Shown here: positions 10,421 to 23,940 of the stretch, in pieces
Layout of the letters: every line of letters begins with the position of its first letter
Position numbering within the stretch: the stretch's first letter is position 1
Program-made: the position numbers and the translations under genes
NCBI RefSeq assembly: GCF_001659605.2
Contig: NC_035162.2
Coordinates: 24,230,661-24,294,660 of the forward strand
Direction: 5' to 3'
Origin: Manihot esculenta
Lineage: Eukaryota > Streptophyta > Magnoliopsida > Malpighiales > Euphorbiaceae
Length of the DNA: 64,000 bases
Notes under the pieces: generated by a model
The model's input: only the letters and a program-made list of their open reading frames with translations
Database searches by the model: none
What the model was told of the DNA's origin: nothing

Positions 10421-13400
10421 TTAAAAGAGATGAGGGTACTGCTGGAGCATAGACTCCCGTGTCTCCCAAGTGCATTCTTCCAAGTTGTGGTGGTTCCACA
10501 GGACTTTCACCATCGGGATTTCCTTGTTTCTTAACTTTCTGATCTGGGTGTCTATGATCCGTACTGGCTGTTCAACATAGGTGAGATCCTCTTGGACCTC
10601 CACATCAGGCTCACTAAGAACCTTGCTCGGATCTGACACAAACTTCCTCAACATTGAAACATGGAAAACCGGATGGACTCTTTCCATCGAAGCAGGTAAA
10701 TCCAGCTTGTACGACACATTCCCAATCTTTTGCAAGATTTCAAAGGGTCCGATGTATCGTGGGGCTAGTTTACCTTTCTTCCCGAAGCGAACCACTCCCT
10801 TCATTGGAGACACCTTGAGCAATACCAGATCCCCCTCCTGAAACTCTAACTGTCTTCTGCGGATGTCTGCATAGCTCTTATGTCTGCTTGCAGCAGTCTT
10901 GATTCTTTCTCTGATTATGGGTACCACCCTGCTGGTGATCTCTACTAACTCAGGCCCTGCCAAGGCCTTTTCTCCAACTTCCTCCCAGCAAACAGGTGAT
11001 CTGCACTTCCTTCCATACAAAGCTTCATATGGAGCCATCCCGATGCTAGCATGATGGCTGTTGTTGTAGGCAAACTCCACCAAAGGTAGATGCTGCCTCC
11101 AAGAACCGCCAAAGTCCAGCACACACATTCTGAGCATATCCTCGATAGTCTGGATGGTCCTTTCTGACTGTCCATCAGTCTAGGGGTGGAAGGCAGTACT
11201 GAAATCCAACCTAGTACCCATGGCATCCTGCAGACTCCGCCAAAACCTGGAGGTGAACTGGGGCCCTCTATCTGACACTATCGAAACAGGAACCCCATGC
11301 AGCCTGACGATCTCATCCACATATACCTGCGCCAACTTGTCCACAGAATAGCCACTCCTGACAGGAATGAAGTGAGCAGATTTGGTAAGTCTGTCCACAA
11401 TCACCCATATGGAGTCCACTCTGTTGGACGCCGCCGGTAACCCCACTACGAAGTCCATAGCTATATTCTCCCATTTCCATTCTGGAATAGGTAGCGGGTT
11501 ACGCATTCCAGCCGGCTTCTGATGTTCCAGCTTCACCCTCTGACATATTTCGCAGGCGGACACAAACTGTGCCACTTCTTTCTTCATCGCTGGCCACCAA
11601 TAAACTTTCTTCAAATCTTGATACATCTTGGTGGCTCCGGGGTGAATGCTGTATCTTGCATTATGAGCCTCTCTCATAATGTCTCCTTTTAGTCCAATGT
11701 CATCTGGTACACATAGTCTGCTCCCATAGCGGAGGATCCCCTTACTGTCGAATCTGAACTCGCTATCATTGCCTGACTGAACAGTCCTGGCAATCTTCAC
11801 TAACTCCGGGTCCTCATGCTGTTTCTGAGCCACCTGCTCCAGAAACACGGGTGCTACTCTCATCTGGGCCACCAAGGCACCTGTACCAGACAACTCCAAC
11901 TGTAGACCTTCCTCAATGAGCTTGTAAAACTCCTTCACCACTGGTCTCCTCTCTGCTGTGATGTGGGATAGACTGCCTAGTGACTTCCGGCTTAGGGCGT
12001 CTGCCACGACATTCGCCTTACCCGGATGATACTGAATCTTGCAATCATAGTCACTCAGCAGCTCTACCCACCTCCTCTGCCTCAGATTCAGATCCCTCTG
12101 ACTCAAGATGTACTGCAGGCTCTTATGATCTGTAAAGATCTCACATTTCACCCCATAGAGGTAGTGCCTCCACATCTTGAGTGCAAAGATTACTGCTGCC
12201 ATCTCAAGGTCATGTGTGGGGTAATTCAACTCATGCTTCTTCAGCTGCCTAGAAGCGTAAGCGATCACTCTCTCATTCTGCATCAGTACACAACCCAGTC
12301 CCACATGGGACGCATCACAAAAGACTGTAAAGTCCTCTCCACTAGATGGCAGAGCTAAAACTGGTGCTGAAGTCAACCTCTTCTTGAGCTCTTCGAAACT
12401 CTCCTCGCACTGGTCGGTCCACAGAAACTTCTGATTCTTCCTGGTTAGTCTGGTCAGAGGAGCTGCTATCTTTGAGAAGTCCTGAACGAACCTCCTGTAG
12501 TAACCTGCCAAACCCAAGAAACTTCTAATCTCTGTCACTGATGTGGGTCTAGGCCAGTTAGCCACAGTTTCTGTCTTCTTGGGATCTACCTCAATACCAT
12601 TCTCTGACACTACATGCCCCAAGAACGAAATGCTCCTCAGCCAGAACTCACATTTAGAGAACTTGGCATACAAGCCATGTTCCCTCAAAGTCTGCAAGAC
12701 CAACCGCAGATGATGGGCATGCTCCTCTGCATTCCTGGAATACACCAAGATATCATCTATGAAGACAATAACGAAGTGATCCAGGTACTGGCTAAACACT
12801 CTGTTCATGAGATCCATGAATGCTGCAGGGGCGTTAGTTAACCCGAACGGCATCACAAGGAACTCAAAATGCCCATATCTGGTCCTGAAAGCCGTCTTTG
12901 GCACATCCTCATCCCTTATCCTTAGCTGATGGTACCCCGATCTTAGATCTATTTTGGAGAAACAACCCGCTCCGGCTAGCTGGTCGAATAGATCGTCGAT
13001 CCTAGGCAATGGGTACCTATTCTTGGTAGTGACTTTGTTCAACTGCCTGTAGTCGATACAAAGTCTAAGGGATCCATCCTTCTTCCTCACAAACAAGACC
13101 GGAGCACCCCAAGGTGAGGTACTCTGTCGGATGAAACCCTTTTCTACCAGCTCTTGCAATTGCTCTTTCAACTCCTTTAACTCGGCTGGAGCCATCCTGT
13201 AGGGAGGGATAGAGATCGGTCTAGTTCCAGGCATCAACTCTATCTCGAACTCTATCTCCCTAGCAGGTGGTAAACCTGGAAGCTCATCAGGAAAGACATC
13301 CTGAAACTCTCTGACAACTGGCACCGAGGCCGGCTCCCTGACCTGACTGTCTAGCTCTCTCATATGAGCTAAGTACCCCTGACATCCCTTCCTAAGCAAC

Positions 13401-15400
13401 CTACGAGCCTGAAGAGCTGATATCAGACCTCTAGGTGTGCCCCTCTTGTCTCCTCTGAAGACGACCTCTGACCCGTTCTGATCTCTGAACCTGACTACCT
13501 TGTCCCTGCAGTCCAAGGTAGCACCATGGGTAGATAGCCAATCCATCCCTAGAATGACGTCAAAGTCTGTCAAATCTAGAACCACAAGGTCGGCGGAGAG
13601 GCATCTTCCCTCAATAAAAACTGGACTGTACTGGCAGACTGACACTGCCACTGACGGGTCACACTTGGGTCCACTGACCCATAGGGGACACTCTAACCCA
13701 GAGACTATCAGACCTAACCTCTCAACGGCTCTCGGAGCAATAAATGAATGAGATGCACCCGGGTCCATTAATGCATACACATCAGAACACCCAATGACGA
13801 GATTACCTGACACCACGGTGTTGGATGTGTTAGCCTCCTGCTGAGTCATGGTGAAGATCCTGGCTGGAGCTGATGGATCTTCACCTCGGGAACCAGAAGA
13901 AGAGGCTGCCCCTCTCCCTCTACCTCTGCCACTGCCCTGAGTCGCGGCTGGAACTGCTGGCTGTGCCACACTACCAGAAGCTGTCTGCTGGGGCTGGCCC
14001 ATAAAAGGCGCTCTAGGACAATCCCGAGCTATGTGTCCCTCCTGTCCACATCTGAAACATGCATTAGTCCCAGCTCGACACACTCCCCTGTGTGGTCTTC
14101 CACATCTCTGGCATTCTGTACCATCTGAGCCTGAGCTCGAGCCACCGCCAAATCCCAGACCGGATTTCAACTTGTTCCAAAACTTATTCTTCTTCGGCTT
14201 CTTGGTGGTGCTATCCCACCTCTTCTTACCTGAACTCTGAGAAGAGAAACCTGGTCCTCCTCTGTTTGGGGTCTTAACCCCTGAAGACTGGGTCACTGAC
14301 TGCTTCACTGACCCCTCAACTATAGCACTTGCCTCCATTCTTCGAGCCATATCCACCACAGTGTGGAAACTTTCTCTCTCAGCTGACTGAACCAACGAGG
14401 AGTACCTGGAATGCAGCTTCATAACATATTTCTTGGCTTTCTTCGTATCTGAATCTAGAGCTTGCCCTGAAAAAGGCAATAGCTCCAAGAATTTATCCGT
14501 GAACTCCTCTACACTCATGTGCTCTGACTGCCTCAGTTGCTCAAACTCAATCATTTTCAGTTCTCTAGAACTGTCTGGAAAAGCCCATCCAGCGAACTCA
14601 TTCGCAAATTCTTCCCATGTCATACCGTCTAGTCTCGGGTCCACATAACACTTGAACCATTCCCGTGCCTTCTTGCACTTTAAAGTGAACCCTGCCATCT
14701 GAATGGCCCTGCTGTCACTTGCCCCTAGCTCATCAGTTATTGTCTTCACTACTCTCAGATACTCAAAGGGGTCATCCCCTGACTTGTATTTGGGAGCATC
14801 TAGCTTGAGGTAATCTGTCATCTTTACCTTGCTCCCATCGACTGAGCTAGGTCTAGGAGGTTGAGTAACTGGGGCTGCTGGTTCTGTAGGTGGTGGAGGT
14901 GGAGGTGCAGCATTCCCCGAGGTGGGGTTTGTCGGGTTTGGATAGAAGGGTGAGGGTGGATAAGCTGGGTACTGTGTATAGGGTGGATAGAAAGGTGGAT
15001 AAGGCATGTAGGTAGGGTAGGGGTTAAAGCTGGAGTAATCCGATGTACCTTCCATCGGATACCCTGAACCCTGTGGGAAGGGTGGATAATGGGGTGGAAA
15101 ACCATACCCCGAGGCCTGAACGCCTCCCTGTGACTCCCCTGTTCCTTCTTCCTTCATGCTCACATCCAGGTTCCCATCCCTCCTCTGATCCTCTTCCATA
15201 ACCTCCCTCACATCTGAAGAACTTCCTCCTCTATCAGTCCCCCTTCTGCTGGCATCAAAAGACCTTCTAGGGTCCCTTGACACTCTCTCTCTGTTGGCTC
15301 TACAAGACATTGCCCTAGGCAATGTAGGAGGACGGGCGCTCGTGCCCTCATCCTCAGGTGGCACTCCAGTCAATCGCGCAGATCGACGAGTTCCTCTCAT
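10421..15400 (-). pseudogene. gag-pol: Element A gag-pol polyprotein, one nonsense codon
   Basis: This is a single fused frame of 1660 codons from the conserved start [10 protein letters not shown] to YPHLF, like element D. The order is: basic N terminus, Pro/Tyr-rich segment, gag core, CCHC knuckle ([14 protein letters not shown]), aspartic protease ([10 protein letters not shown]), reverse transcriptase with FIDDIL, RNase H (FCDAS, FTDHKS), integrase zinc finger and DDE core, and a C-terminal chromodomain-like segment. A TAG at 11180-11182 (minus) falls in the integrase between AFHP and TDGQ, where D has CAG. It removes the third catalytic acid and the C terminus. I start at 15400, not at an upstream codon, because an acceptor-like TTTTTCAG lies just before this ATG in all three elements. 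Confidence 0.93.
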
Positions 15401-15656
15401 CCTATTCTCTGAAAAACAGCTCATAACAAGCAAACATTAGCATCATATGGTTCATGTGGGCACACATGAACCCTCATCGCATACATCACATAGCATATCA
15501 TATCATTAATGCACATGCATAAAGTCATGGCATTTCACATCATCATGCAAGACAGGACTCAACATCCTATCCTAGTGGACATGACCTTCCTATTGTGCTT
15601 GACCTTCTATAACATCTATGAGCCCGACACTCTAGGTCCGACCATATGAACCTAGG

Positions 15657-15668
15657 GCTCTGATACCA
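15657..15668 (-). other. Primer-binding site (initiator Met tRNA) of element A
   Basis: On the minus strand TGGTATCAGAGC lies 3 bp inside the 5' LTR. It is complementary to the 3' end of plant initiator tRNA-Met, the usual primer of this class. Confidence 0.9.
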
Positions 15669-15671
15669 TTC

Positions 15672-16347
15672 TGTAACGCCCCGAAAATCCGGACCGCTAC
15701 CGGCGCTAGGATCCGGGTCGACTTAAGGCCGCCGGGACCCGTAGCAAGCCTGACATATAACCTGTAAACCTGTATAATCCCATACATGATCAACAACATG
15801 CATAAAATTTAAAACTTTTCCTCATACATACTGTCATCAACTAACTCAACCTGTGCATACTCTGATCATATACATAACATAGTCCCTCTGTGGGATCTCA
15901 TCAAGCCTTAAAGGCAAAACAACCTGTGTTGAGTTAGTTTACATAAACATCATAACATAAGATCATGTATATACAAAAGGGATTAACAATACATTATGGT
16001 CAAGCACAACTCTATCCTCAATAACCTCATTACATAACATCCTGAATATTTTTACATCTCATCATAATACAGTTGTCATGTCCACAAACTAACTATTACA
16101 TACATAAGACTTTTTCTCTTCTTGCCTTCTCTATCTATCCCGTACCTGCAAACCTGGGGGTTAGGGGAGAGGGGTGAGCTAGATGCCCAGTGAGTAGAAC
16201 TATAAAAGAAAATATTTAAAACATGCTATCATGAAATGCGTCACTGCACAATTAAATCACACCACGGATGGACTGATTCAAAAATCCCTCAACTCCATGC
16301 CCGGCCCTATTATGGGCACCACAGGACTTCGTATTGCCCGGCCCTAT
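15672..16347 (-). repeat. 5' LTR of element A, first fragment
   Basis: It matches 7960-8635 almost base for base and stops inside the GCCCGGCCCTAT tandem repeat, where element C inserted. The remainder is at 26218-27774. Confidence 0.92.
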
Positions 16348-18574
16348 TGTAACAGCCCGGAAATCCAGACCGCTACCGGCGCTAGGATCCAGATTGGCGT
16401 AAGGCCACCGGGACCCGTAGCAAGCCTGGCATATATCCTGTAAACCTGTAAATCCCATACATGATCAACAAAACTCATAAACCTGTAAACATTCTCATAT
16501 AACAACCAAGCTCAACCTGTACATAAACATAAACATATCGTAAACCTCCACTGGAGCCCTCATCAAATGCTCCAATGGGGTAACTCATCATACATAAGCT
16601 TGGTTGAAACATAACCTCATATCTCATATCATAAAGACCATGTACATACAAGTGGGATTAACAATCTGTATTGGTCAAGCACAACTCTATCCTCAATATT
16701 CAAAATTCCACAACATAAATTAAAACTCTTTTACATTACATCATAATACAATTGTCATGTTCACAATCTAACTATTACATAACATTGCTTCATACTCTGG
16801 CTAACCTCCTGGTCTACCCTGTACCTGCACATCTGGGGTTAGGGGAGAGGGGTGAGCTATAAAGCCCAGTGAGCAGAATAGAGAAAACATATATTAAAAT
16901 ATTTCATGCTTCCATGAAATGCAACACATCACAAACATATCACATAAGGATGGTATTGTCACCTATAGCCCTCAACATAGTCCAATCGTGCCAGGGGCGT
17001 AGAATGGGCCTCACTGGTCTTTCTCTTGCATACATAACATAACATAACATTCCAATATGCCAGGGGCGTAGAATGGGCCTCACTGGCAATCCATACCGTA
17101 TCCTCATCATATCATGCCATAGGAGGACTAAAGGATCATCCAATAGCCAATCCGCATCCACATCATATTATGCAATGCAACATATTCGTGATTACTAATG
17201 CAAACACCCTATAATATCACATGGCATATATGATGCATGAACGTGCTCAAAAAGTTATATTTCATTTATTCAAAAACTTAAGGTTTATTCCACTCACCTC
17301 TTAGCTGAAGCTCAACAGACTCTGAAGCAGCTATCTCACTGCTGGGGTCCCTGATTTCTCGGGTCCGAACCTACACAGGTGGACTCAAATGAGGGACCGA
17401 ACATACATAAACATGACTCTAAAATACTCCCCAAAAACCCCTTAGAACATCATGAAAACACCACATAGAAATATGCATGAAATGGCTGAACAGGGCACTT
17501 TCGGCGGCACCTTCGGCGGCCGAAAGTCCTGGACAGATCCGAAAGTCAGGCACTTTCGGCGGCACCTTCGGCGGCCGAAAGTCCCAGACAGAGACGAAAG
17601 TCTCTTTTCGGGGGCAACTTCGGCAGCCGAATGCTGCCTCCACAAAAGAGGGTTCGGCGGCCGAAAGTCACTTCGGCGGCCGAACCTGAGCTTCTCCCGA
17701 AGGATAGAAACTCAGCTCCTCTATGCACATTTTGCCTCCCAAGCTCAAATCATGTAAAAACTAGTTCTAAAACATGCATACCTCACATACATTACACCTA
17801 GGGGTCTCAAGCTATAATATACCCCAACTACAACACTTCAATCAACACATAAACAAGCTACATTGTTCATCAAAGCATCGGAACCCATAAACTCAACATA
17901 TACCCTAACATGCATTTCTACCCATAGATCTTGCATAAAACTTAGTTAAAACACATAAGGAGCTTAAGATCGGCTCTTACCTCTTGAAGATCGAGAGGGA
18001 GACGACCTAAACTTGGAGATCCACGAAAATGAGCTCCTGAGTTCCCAAAGCTCCAAAACTTGTTTCAAAAGCTTAAATCTTCAAAACCAAGGGAAAACAA
18101 GTGAAAATCTTGAAAGATTTATAGGAAGAACATCAAAAATGGGTGAGGGGCGGCGGAAAGCTCACCTTGGCCGAAAATGGGGAAAACTCGCCCGTTTTCG
18201 GCTAAGGGACCCTTTTATAGTGGCTGGCCAGACCACGTTCGGGGGCCGAATGTGCCTCCGCATGCATGCCATGTTCGGCGGCCGAACATGAGGTTCGGCG
18301 GCCGAACCTGGACTTCCCTCCTCATGCTTTCGGGGGCCTAACGTGCCTCCAAAACGCATGCATGTTCGGCGGCCGAACTTGACTTTTGGAGGCCGAACCT
18401 GGGTTTTCCTCCAAAGACTTTTCATGTAAAAACTCATTAGATTTCATACTTAAAATCATTAAAAACATGAAAATATTTCATAACAACATACTTTTACCCT
18501 TCTAGCGGTTTCCGACATCCGAGATTCCACCGGACGGTAGGAATTCCGATACCGGAGTCTAGCCGGGTATTACA
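16348..18574 (-). repeat. 3' LTR of element C
   Basis: 2227 bp with termini TGTAACAGCCCGG and CCGGGTATTACA. The internal repeat GCCAGGGGCGTAGAATGGGC is present twice (about 16990-17086), against three times in the 5' LTR. TATA box at 18213-18219 (minus). Confidence 0.93.
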
Positions 18575-18592
18575 TTCTCCCCCCCCCTTAAG
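18575..18592 (-). other. Polypurine tract of element C
   Basis: The minus strand reads CTTAAGGGGGGGGGAGAA directly before the 3' LTR, two G longer than in element A. Confidence 0.85.
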
Positions 18593-18679
18593 AACATTCG
18601 TCCCCGAATGTTCCTCAACTAGTACATGCATCGTAAAACAACATAACATACATACATATGAAACACATAGGGACTAACC

Positions 18680-21600
18680 TTAAAAGAGATGAGGGTACTG
18701 CTGGAGCATAGACTCCCGTGTCTCCCAAGTGCATTCTTCTAAATTGTGGTGGTTCCAAAGGACTTTCACCATCGGGATTTCCTTGTTTCTCAACTTTCTG
18801 ATCTGAGTGTCAAGAATCCGCACTGGCTGCTCTACATAGGTGAGATCCTCTTGGATCTCTACATCAGGCTCACTAAGAACCTTGCTCGGATCTGACACGT
18901 ACTTTCTTAACATGGAAACATGGAAAACCGGATGGATTCTTTCCATAGATGTAGGCAAGTCCAGCTTGTACGATACACTCCCAATCTTTTGCAAGACTTC
19001 GAAGGGTCCGATGTACCGTGGAGCTAGCTTACCCTTTTTACCAAACCGAACCACCCCTTTCATTGGAGACACCTTGAGCAATACTAGATCCCCCTCCTGA
19101 AACTCTACTAGTCTTCTGCGGATGTCTGCATAACTCTTCTGTCTGCTCGCAGCTGTCTTGATTCTCTCTCTGATGATGGGTACCACCCTGCTGGTGATCT
19201 CTACTAACTCAGGCCCTGCCAAGGCCTTTTCTCCAACTTCCTCCCAGCAAACAGGTGACCTGCACTTCCTTCCATATAAAGCTTCATATGGAGCCATCCC
19301 GATGCTAGCATGATGACTGTTATTGTAGGCAAACTCCACCAAAGGTAGATGCTGCCTCCAAGAACCGCCAAAGTCCAGCACACACATCCTTAGCATATCT
19401 TCTATGGTCTGGATGGTCCTCTCTGACTGTCCGTCTGTCTGTGGATGGAAGGCAGTGCTAAAATCCAACCTGGTACCCATGGCATCCTGCAGACTCCGCC
19501 AAAACCTGGAGGTGAACTGGGGCCCTCTATCTGACACTATAGAAACGGGAACCCCATGCAGTCTGACAATCTCGTTTACATACACCTGCGCTAACTTGTC
19601 CACAGAATAGCCACTCCTGACAGGGATGAAGTGAGCAGATTTGGTGAGTCTGTCCACAATCACCCATATGGAGTCCAATCTGTTGGACGCTGCCGGTAAC
19701 CCCACTACGAAGTCCATAGCTATATTCTCCCATTTCCACTCTGGAATAGGTAGCGGGTTAAGCATTCCAGCCGGCTTCTGATGTTCCAGCTTCACCCTCT
19801 GACATACTTCGCAGGCGGACACAAACTGTGCCACTTCTTTCTTCATCGCTGGCCACCAATAAACCTTCTTTAAATCTTGATACATCTTGGTGGCTCCGGG
19901 GTGAACGCTGTATCTTGCATTATGAGCTTCTCTCATAATGTCTCCCTTAAGCCCTATGTCATCTGGTACACATAATCTGCTCCCATAGCGGAGGATCCCC
20001 TTATCATCAAACCTAAACTCTTCATTCTTGCCTGACTGAACAGTCCTGCCAATCTTCACTAATTCTGGGTCCTCGTGCTGTTTCTGAGCCACCTGCTCCA
20101 GAAACACAGGTGTCACTCTCATCTGGGCTATCAAAGCACCGGTACCAGACAACTCTAAATGTAGACCTTCATTCATGAGCTTGTAAAACTCCTTCACCAC
20201 CGGTCTTCTCTCCGCCGTGATGTGGGATAAACTGCCAAGTGATTTCCGGCTTAGGGCGTCTGCCACAACATTCGCCTTACCCGGATGGTACTGAATTCTG
20301 CAATCATAGTCACTGAGCAGCTCTACCCACCTCCTCTGTCTCAAATTCAGTTCTCTCTGGCTCAAGATGTGCTGCAGGCTCTTATGATCAGTAAAGATCT
20401 CACATTTTACCCCATAGAGGTAATGCCTCCACATCTTGAGTGCAAAGATGACTGCTGCCATCTCAAGATCGTGTGTGGGGTAATTCAACTCATGCCTCTT
20501 CAGCTGTCTAGAAGCATAAGCGATCACCTTGCCATTCTGCATCAACACACAACCCAAACCTACTCTGGATGCATCACAGAACACTGTGAAGTCCTCATTG
20601 CTGGTTGGCAGAGCTAACACTGGTGCTGAAGTCAACCTTTTCTTAAGCTCCTCGAAACTCTCTTCACACTGGTCGGTCCACAGAAACTTCTGGTTCTTCC
20701 TGGTCAATCTGGTCAGAGCAGCTGCTATCTTTGAGAAGTCCTGAACGAACCTCCTGTAATAACCAGCCAAACCCAAGAAACTTCTGATCTCAGTCACTGT
20801 GGTGGGTCTAGGCCAGTTAGTCACAGCCTTCACTTTCTTGGGGTCTACCTCTATTCCATTCTCTGACACTACATGCCCCAAGAATGAGATGCTCCTTAAC
20901 CAGAACTCACACTTGGAGAACTTGGCATACAAGCCATGTTCCCTCAAGGTCTGCAGAACTATCCTCAGATGATGGGCATGCTCCTCTGCATTCCTGGAAT
21001 ACACTAAGATATCATCTATGAAGACAATAACAAAGTGGTCCAGGTACTGTCTAAACACTCTGTTCATGAGGTCCATGAATGCTGCAGGGGCGTTTGTTAA
21101 CCCGAACGGCATTACAAGGAACTCATAATGCCCATATCTGGTCCTGAAAGCTGTCTTTGGTACGTCCTCTTCCCTGATCCTCAACTGATGGTACCCCGAC
21201 CTCAGATCTATTTTGGAGAAGCAACCCGCTCCTGCTAGCTGGTCGAATAGATCGTCGATCCTTGGCAATGGGTACTTGTTCTTAGTAGTGACTTTGTTCA
21301 ACTGTCTGTAGTCGATACAAAGTCTGAGGGATCCATCCTTCTTCTTTACAAAGAGTACTGGAGCACCCCAAGGTGAGGTACTCGGTCAGATGAAGCCCTT
21401 ATCTACCAGATCTTGCAACTGTTCTTTCAACTCTTTCAACTCAGCTGGGGCCATCCTGTAGGGAGGGATAGAGATCGGTCTCGTTCCAGGCATTAACTCT
21501 ACCTCGAACTCTATCTCCCTAGCAGGTGGTAAACCTGGAAGCTCGTCTGGGAACACGTCTAAGAACTCTCTGACCACTGGCACTGAGGCGGGCTCTCTAA

Positions 21601-23671
21601 CCTGACTGTCTAGCTCTCTCACGTGAGCTAGAAAACCCTGACAACCCCTCCTGAGCAGCCTACGAGCCTGTAGGGCCGATATCATACCTCTAGGTGTACC
21701 CCTTTCGTCTCCTCTGAAGACGACTTCTGACCCATCCTGACATCTGAACTTAACTACCTTGTCCCTGCAGTCCAAGGTAGCACCATGGGTAGATAACCAG
21801 TCCATCCCTAGAATGACGTCAAAATCAGTCAACTCTAGAACCACAAGGTCGGCGGACATGCATCTTCCCTCCACAAAAACTAGACTACATTGGCAGACTG
21901 ACTCTGCCACTGACGGGTCACACTTGGGTCCACTGACCCATAGGGGACACTCTAATTCAGAGACCATCAACCCTAACCTCTGCACGGCTCTCGGAGCGAT
22001 GAAAGAATGAGATGCACCAGGGTCCATCAATGCATACACATCAGAACAACCAATGATGAGATTACCTGCCACCACGGTGTTGGATGTGTTCGCCTCTTGC
22101 TGTGTCATTGTGAAGATCCTCGCTGGAGCTGACGGACCTTCACCTCTGAAACCCGCTGAAGAAGAGGCTGCTCCTCTCCCTCTACCTCTGCCGCTGGCTT
22201 GAGTTGGTGCTGGAGCTACTGGCTGAGCTACACTGCCTGAACCTGTCTGCTGGGACTGTGCCATAACAGCTGCTCTAGGACAATCCCGAGCCATATGTCC
22301 CTCTTGCCCACATCTGAAGCAGGCTCTGGACCCATAGAGGCACACTCCCCTGTGTGGCTTACCACACTTCACATATGCTACATTGTCTGCACCTGAGCTC
22401 GAGCCACTTCCTAATCCCAGACCTGACTTGATCTTGCTCCAGAACTTGTTCTTCTTCTGCTTCTTGGTGGTACTGCTCCACCTCTTACTACCTGGACTTA
22501 AGGAAGAAGGATCGACTTTTCCCCTACCTGGGGTTTTGGAACCGGAAGGCTGTGCCACTGATTGCTTGACTTTTCCCTCGATGATAGCACTAGCCTCCAT
22601 TCTCCTAGCCATATCGACTATGGTGTGAAAACTCTCTCTATCTGCTGACTGTACCAAGGAGGAATACCTGGGATGGAGCTTCATGATATACCTCCTCGAC
22701 TTCTTCTGGTCTGTGCTAAGGTCCTGCCCAGCAAATGGCAGTAACTCCATAAACCTGTCAGTATATTCGTCTACACTCATGTCATCAGTCTGCCTCAACT
22801 GCTCGAATTCTATTATCTTCAATTCCCTTGAACTATCAGGGAAAGCCCATCCTGCAAACTCATTTGCGAAATCCTCCCATGGAAGACTGTCCACCCTCGG
22901 TTTGATGTAGTTCTTGAACCACTCACGGGCCTTCTTGCATTTTAGGGTGAACCCAGCCATCTGAATGGCTCTACTGTCATCCGCCCCTATCTCGTCTGTT
23001 ATCATTTTGACCCTTTCCAGATACACAAATGGGTCATCACCACTATCATATTGGGGAGCACCCAGCTTCATGTAGTCGGTCATCCTGACCTTACTCCCTC
23101 TGGATGAGCTAGGGTTAGGAGGTTGAGTAACTGGGGCTGCTGGTTCTGTAGGTGGTGGAGGTGGTGCAACATTTTCTGAGGTAGGGTTTGCTGGATTTGG
23201 ATAGTAGGGTGGAGGTGGATACATTGGGTACTGAGAGTATGGTGGGTAGTATGGTGGGTATGGCATCTGTGTGGGATAAGGGGTGAAACTAGGGTAATCC
23301 GATGTACCTCCCATCGAATACCCGGGATGTTGTGAGAAATGTGGGTAGTGAGGTGGCTGTACAAATCCCGAGGCCTGAGTGCCTCCTTGGGACTCTCCCA
23401 TACCTTCCTCTGACATATTGACTCCCAAACTGCCATCCCTCCTCTGTTCTACGTCCATATCATCCCCCATATCCTTTGATGCTCCTCCCTGAACTGTCCC
23501 TCTGACTGATCTGCTCCTACCCAGATCCAGAGACCTTCTAGGGTCTCTTGCTACTCTGTCCCTGTTGGACCTGCTAGACATTGCCCTAGGCAATGCTGGA
23601 GGACGGGCGCTCATGCCCTCATCCTCAGGTGGCACTCCAGTCAATCTTGCAGATCGACGAGTTCCTCTCAT
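18680..23671 (-). pseudogene. gag-pol: Element C gag-pol polyprotein, one nonsense codon
   Basis: This is one fused frame of 1664 codons from [10 protein letters not shown] to YPHLF. Gag has a Pro/Tyr-rich segment (several PYPPYYPPY-like runs), the gag core, a CCHC knuckle ([14 protein letters not shown]) and a Gly/Arg-rich linker. The protease motif [10 protein letters not shown], the RT with FIDDIL, RNase H, the integrase with HPGATKMY zinc-finger start and DDE residues, and the chromodomain-like end are all present. A TGA at 21386-21388 (minus) sits between protease and RT, after DKGFI, where A and D have CGA. The two open parts lie in the same frame, with no indel. Pol is very close to A and D; gag is visibly more diverged, for example CGKPHRGVCLYGS before the knuckle. 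Confidence 0.93.
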
Positions 23672-23925
23672 CCTGTCTTCTGAAAAACCACACGTAGCAC
23701 AAACATCAGCATCATATGGTTCATATGGGCACACATGAACCCGCATCACATACATCACATATCATAGTACATCATTAATGCACATGCATATTATCATGGC
23801 ATTTCACATCATCATGCAAGACAGGACTCACATCCTATCCTAGTGGACATGACCTTTCCTATTGTGCTTGACCTTCTATAACATCTATGAGCCCGACACT
23901 CTAGGTCCGACCATATGAACCTAGG

Positions 23926-23937
23926 GCTCTGATACCA
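23926..23937 (-). other. Primer-binding site (initiator Met tRNA) of element C
   Basis: TGGTATCAGAGC on the minus strand, 3 bp from the 5' LTR, identical to elements A and D. Confidence 0.9.
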
Positions 23938-23940
23938 TTC

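Noticed and set aside
11180..11182. In-frame TAG in element A as programmed readthrough
   Set aside because: It lies inside the integrase core, not at a gag/pol border, and the intact relative has a sense codon there; a simple nonsense mutation fits better.
12026..12358. Open frames antisense to gag-pol in A, C and D (60-118 codons)
   Set aside because: They mirror the codon structure of the polyprotein on the other strand and have no start or promoter context of their own.
15657..15668. tRNA-like match at the primer-binding sites
   Set aside because: Only the complement of a tRNA 3' end is present; there is no tRNA gene.
21386..21388. In-frame TGA in element C as a gag-pol recoding site
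   Set aside because: It lies at the start of RT within a conserved motif; elements A and D read through with CGA, so it is a mutation.
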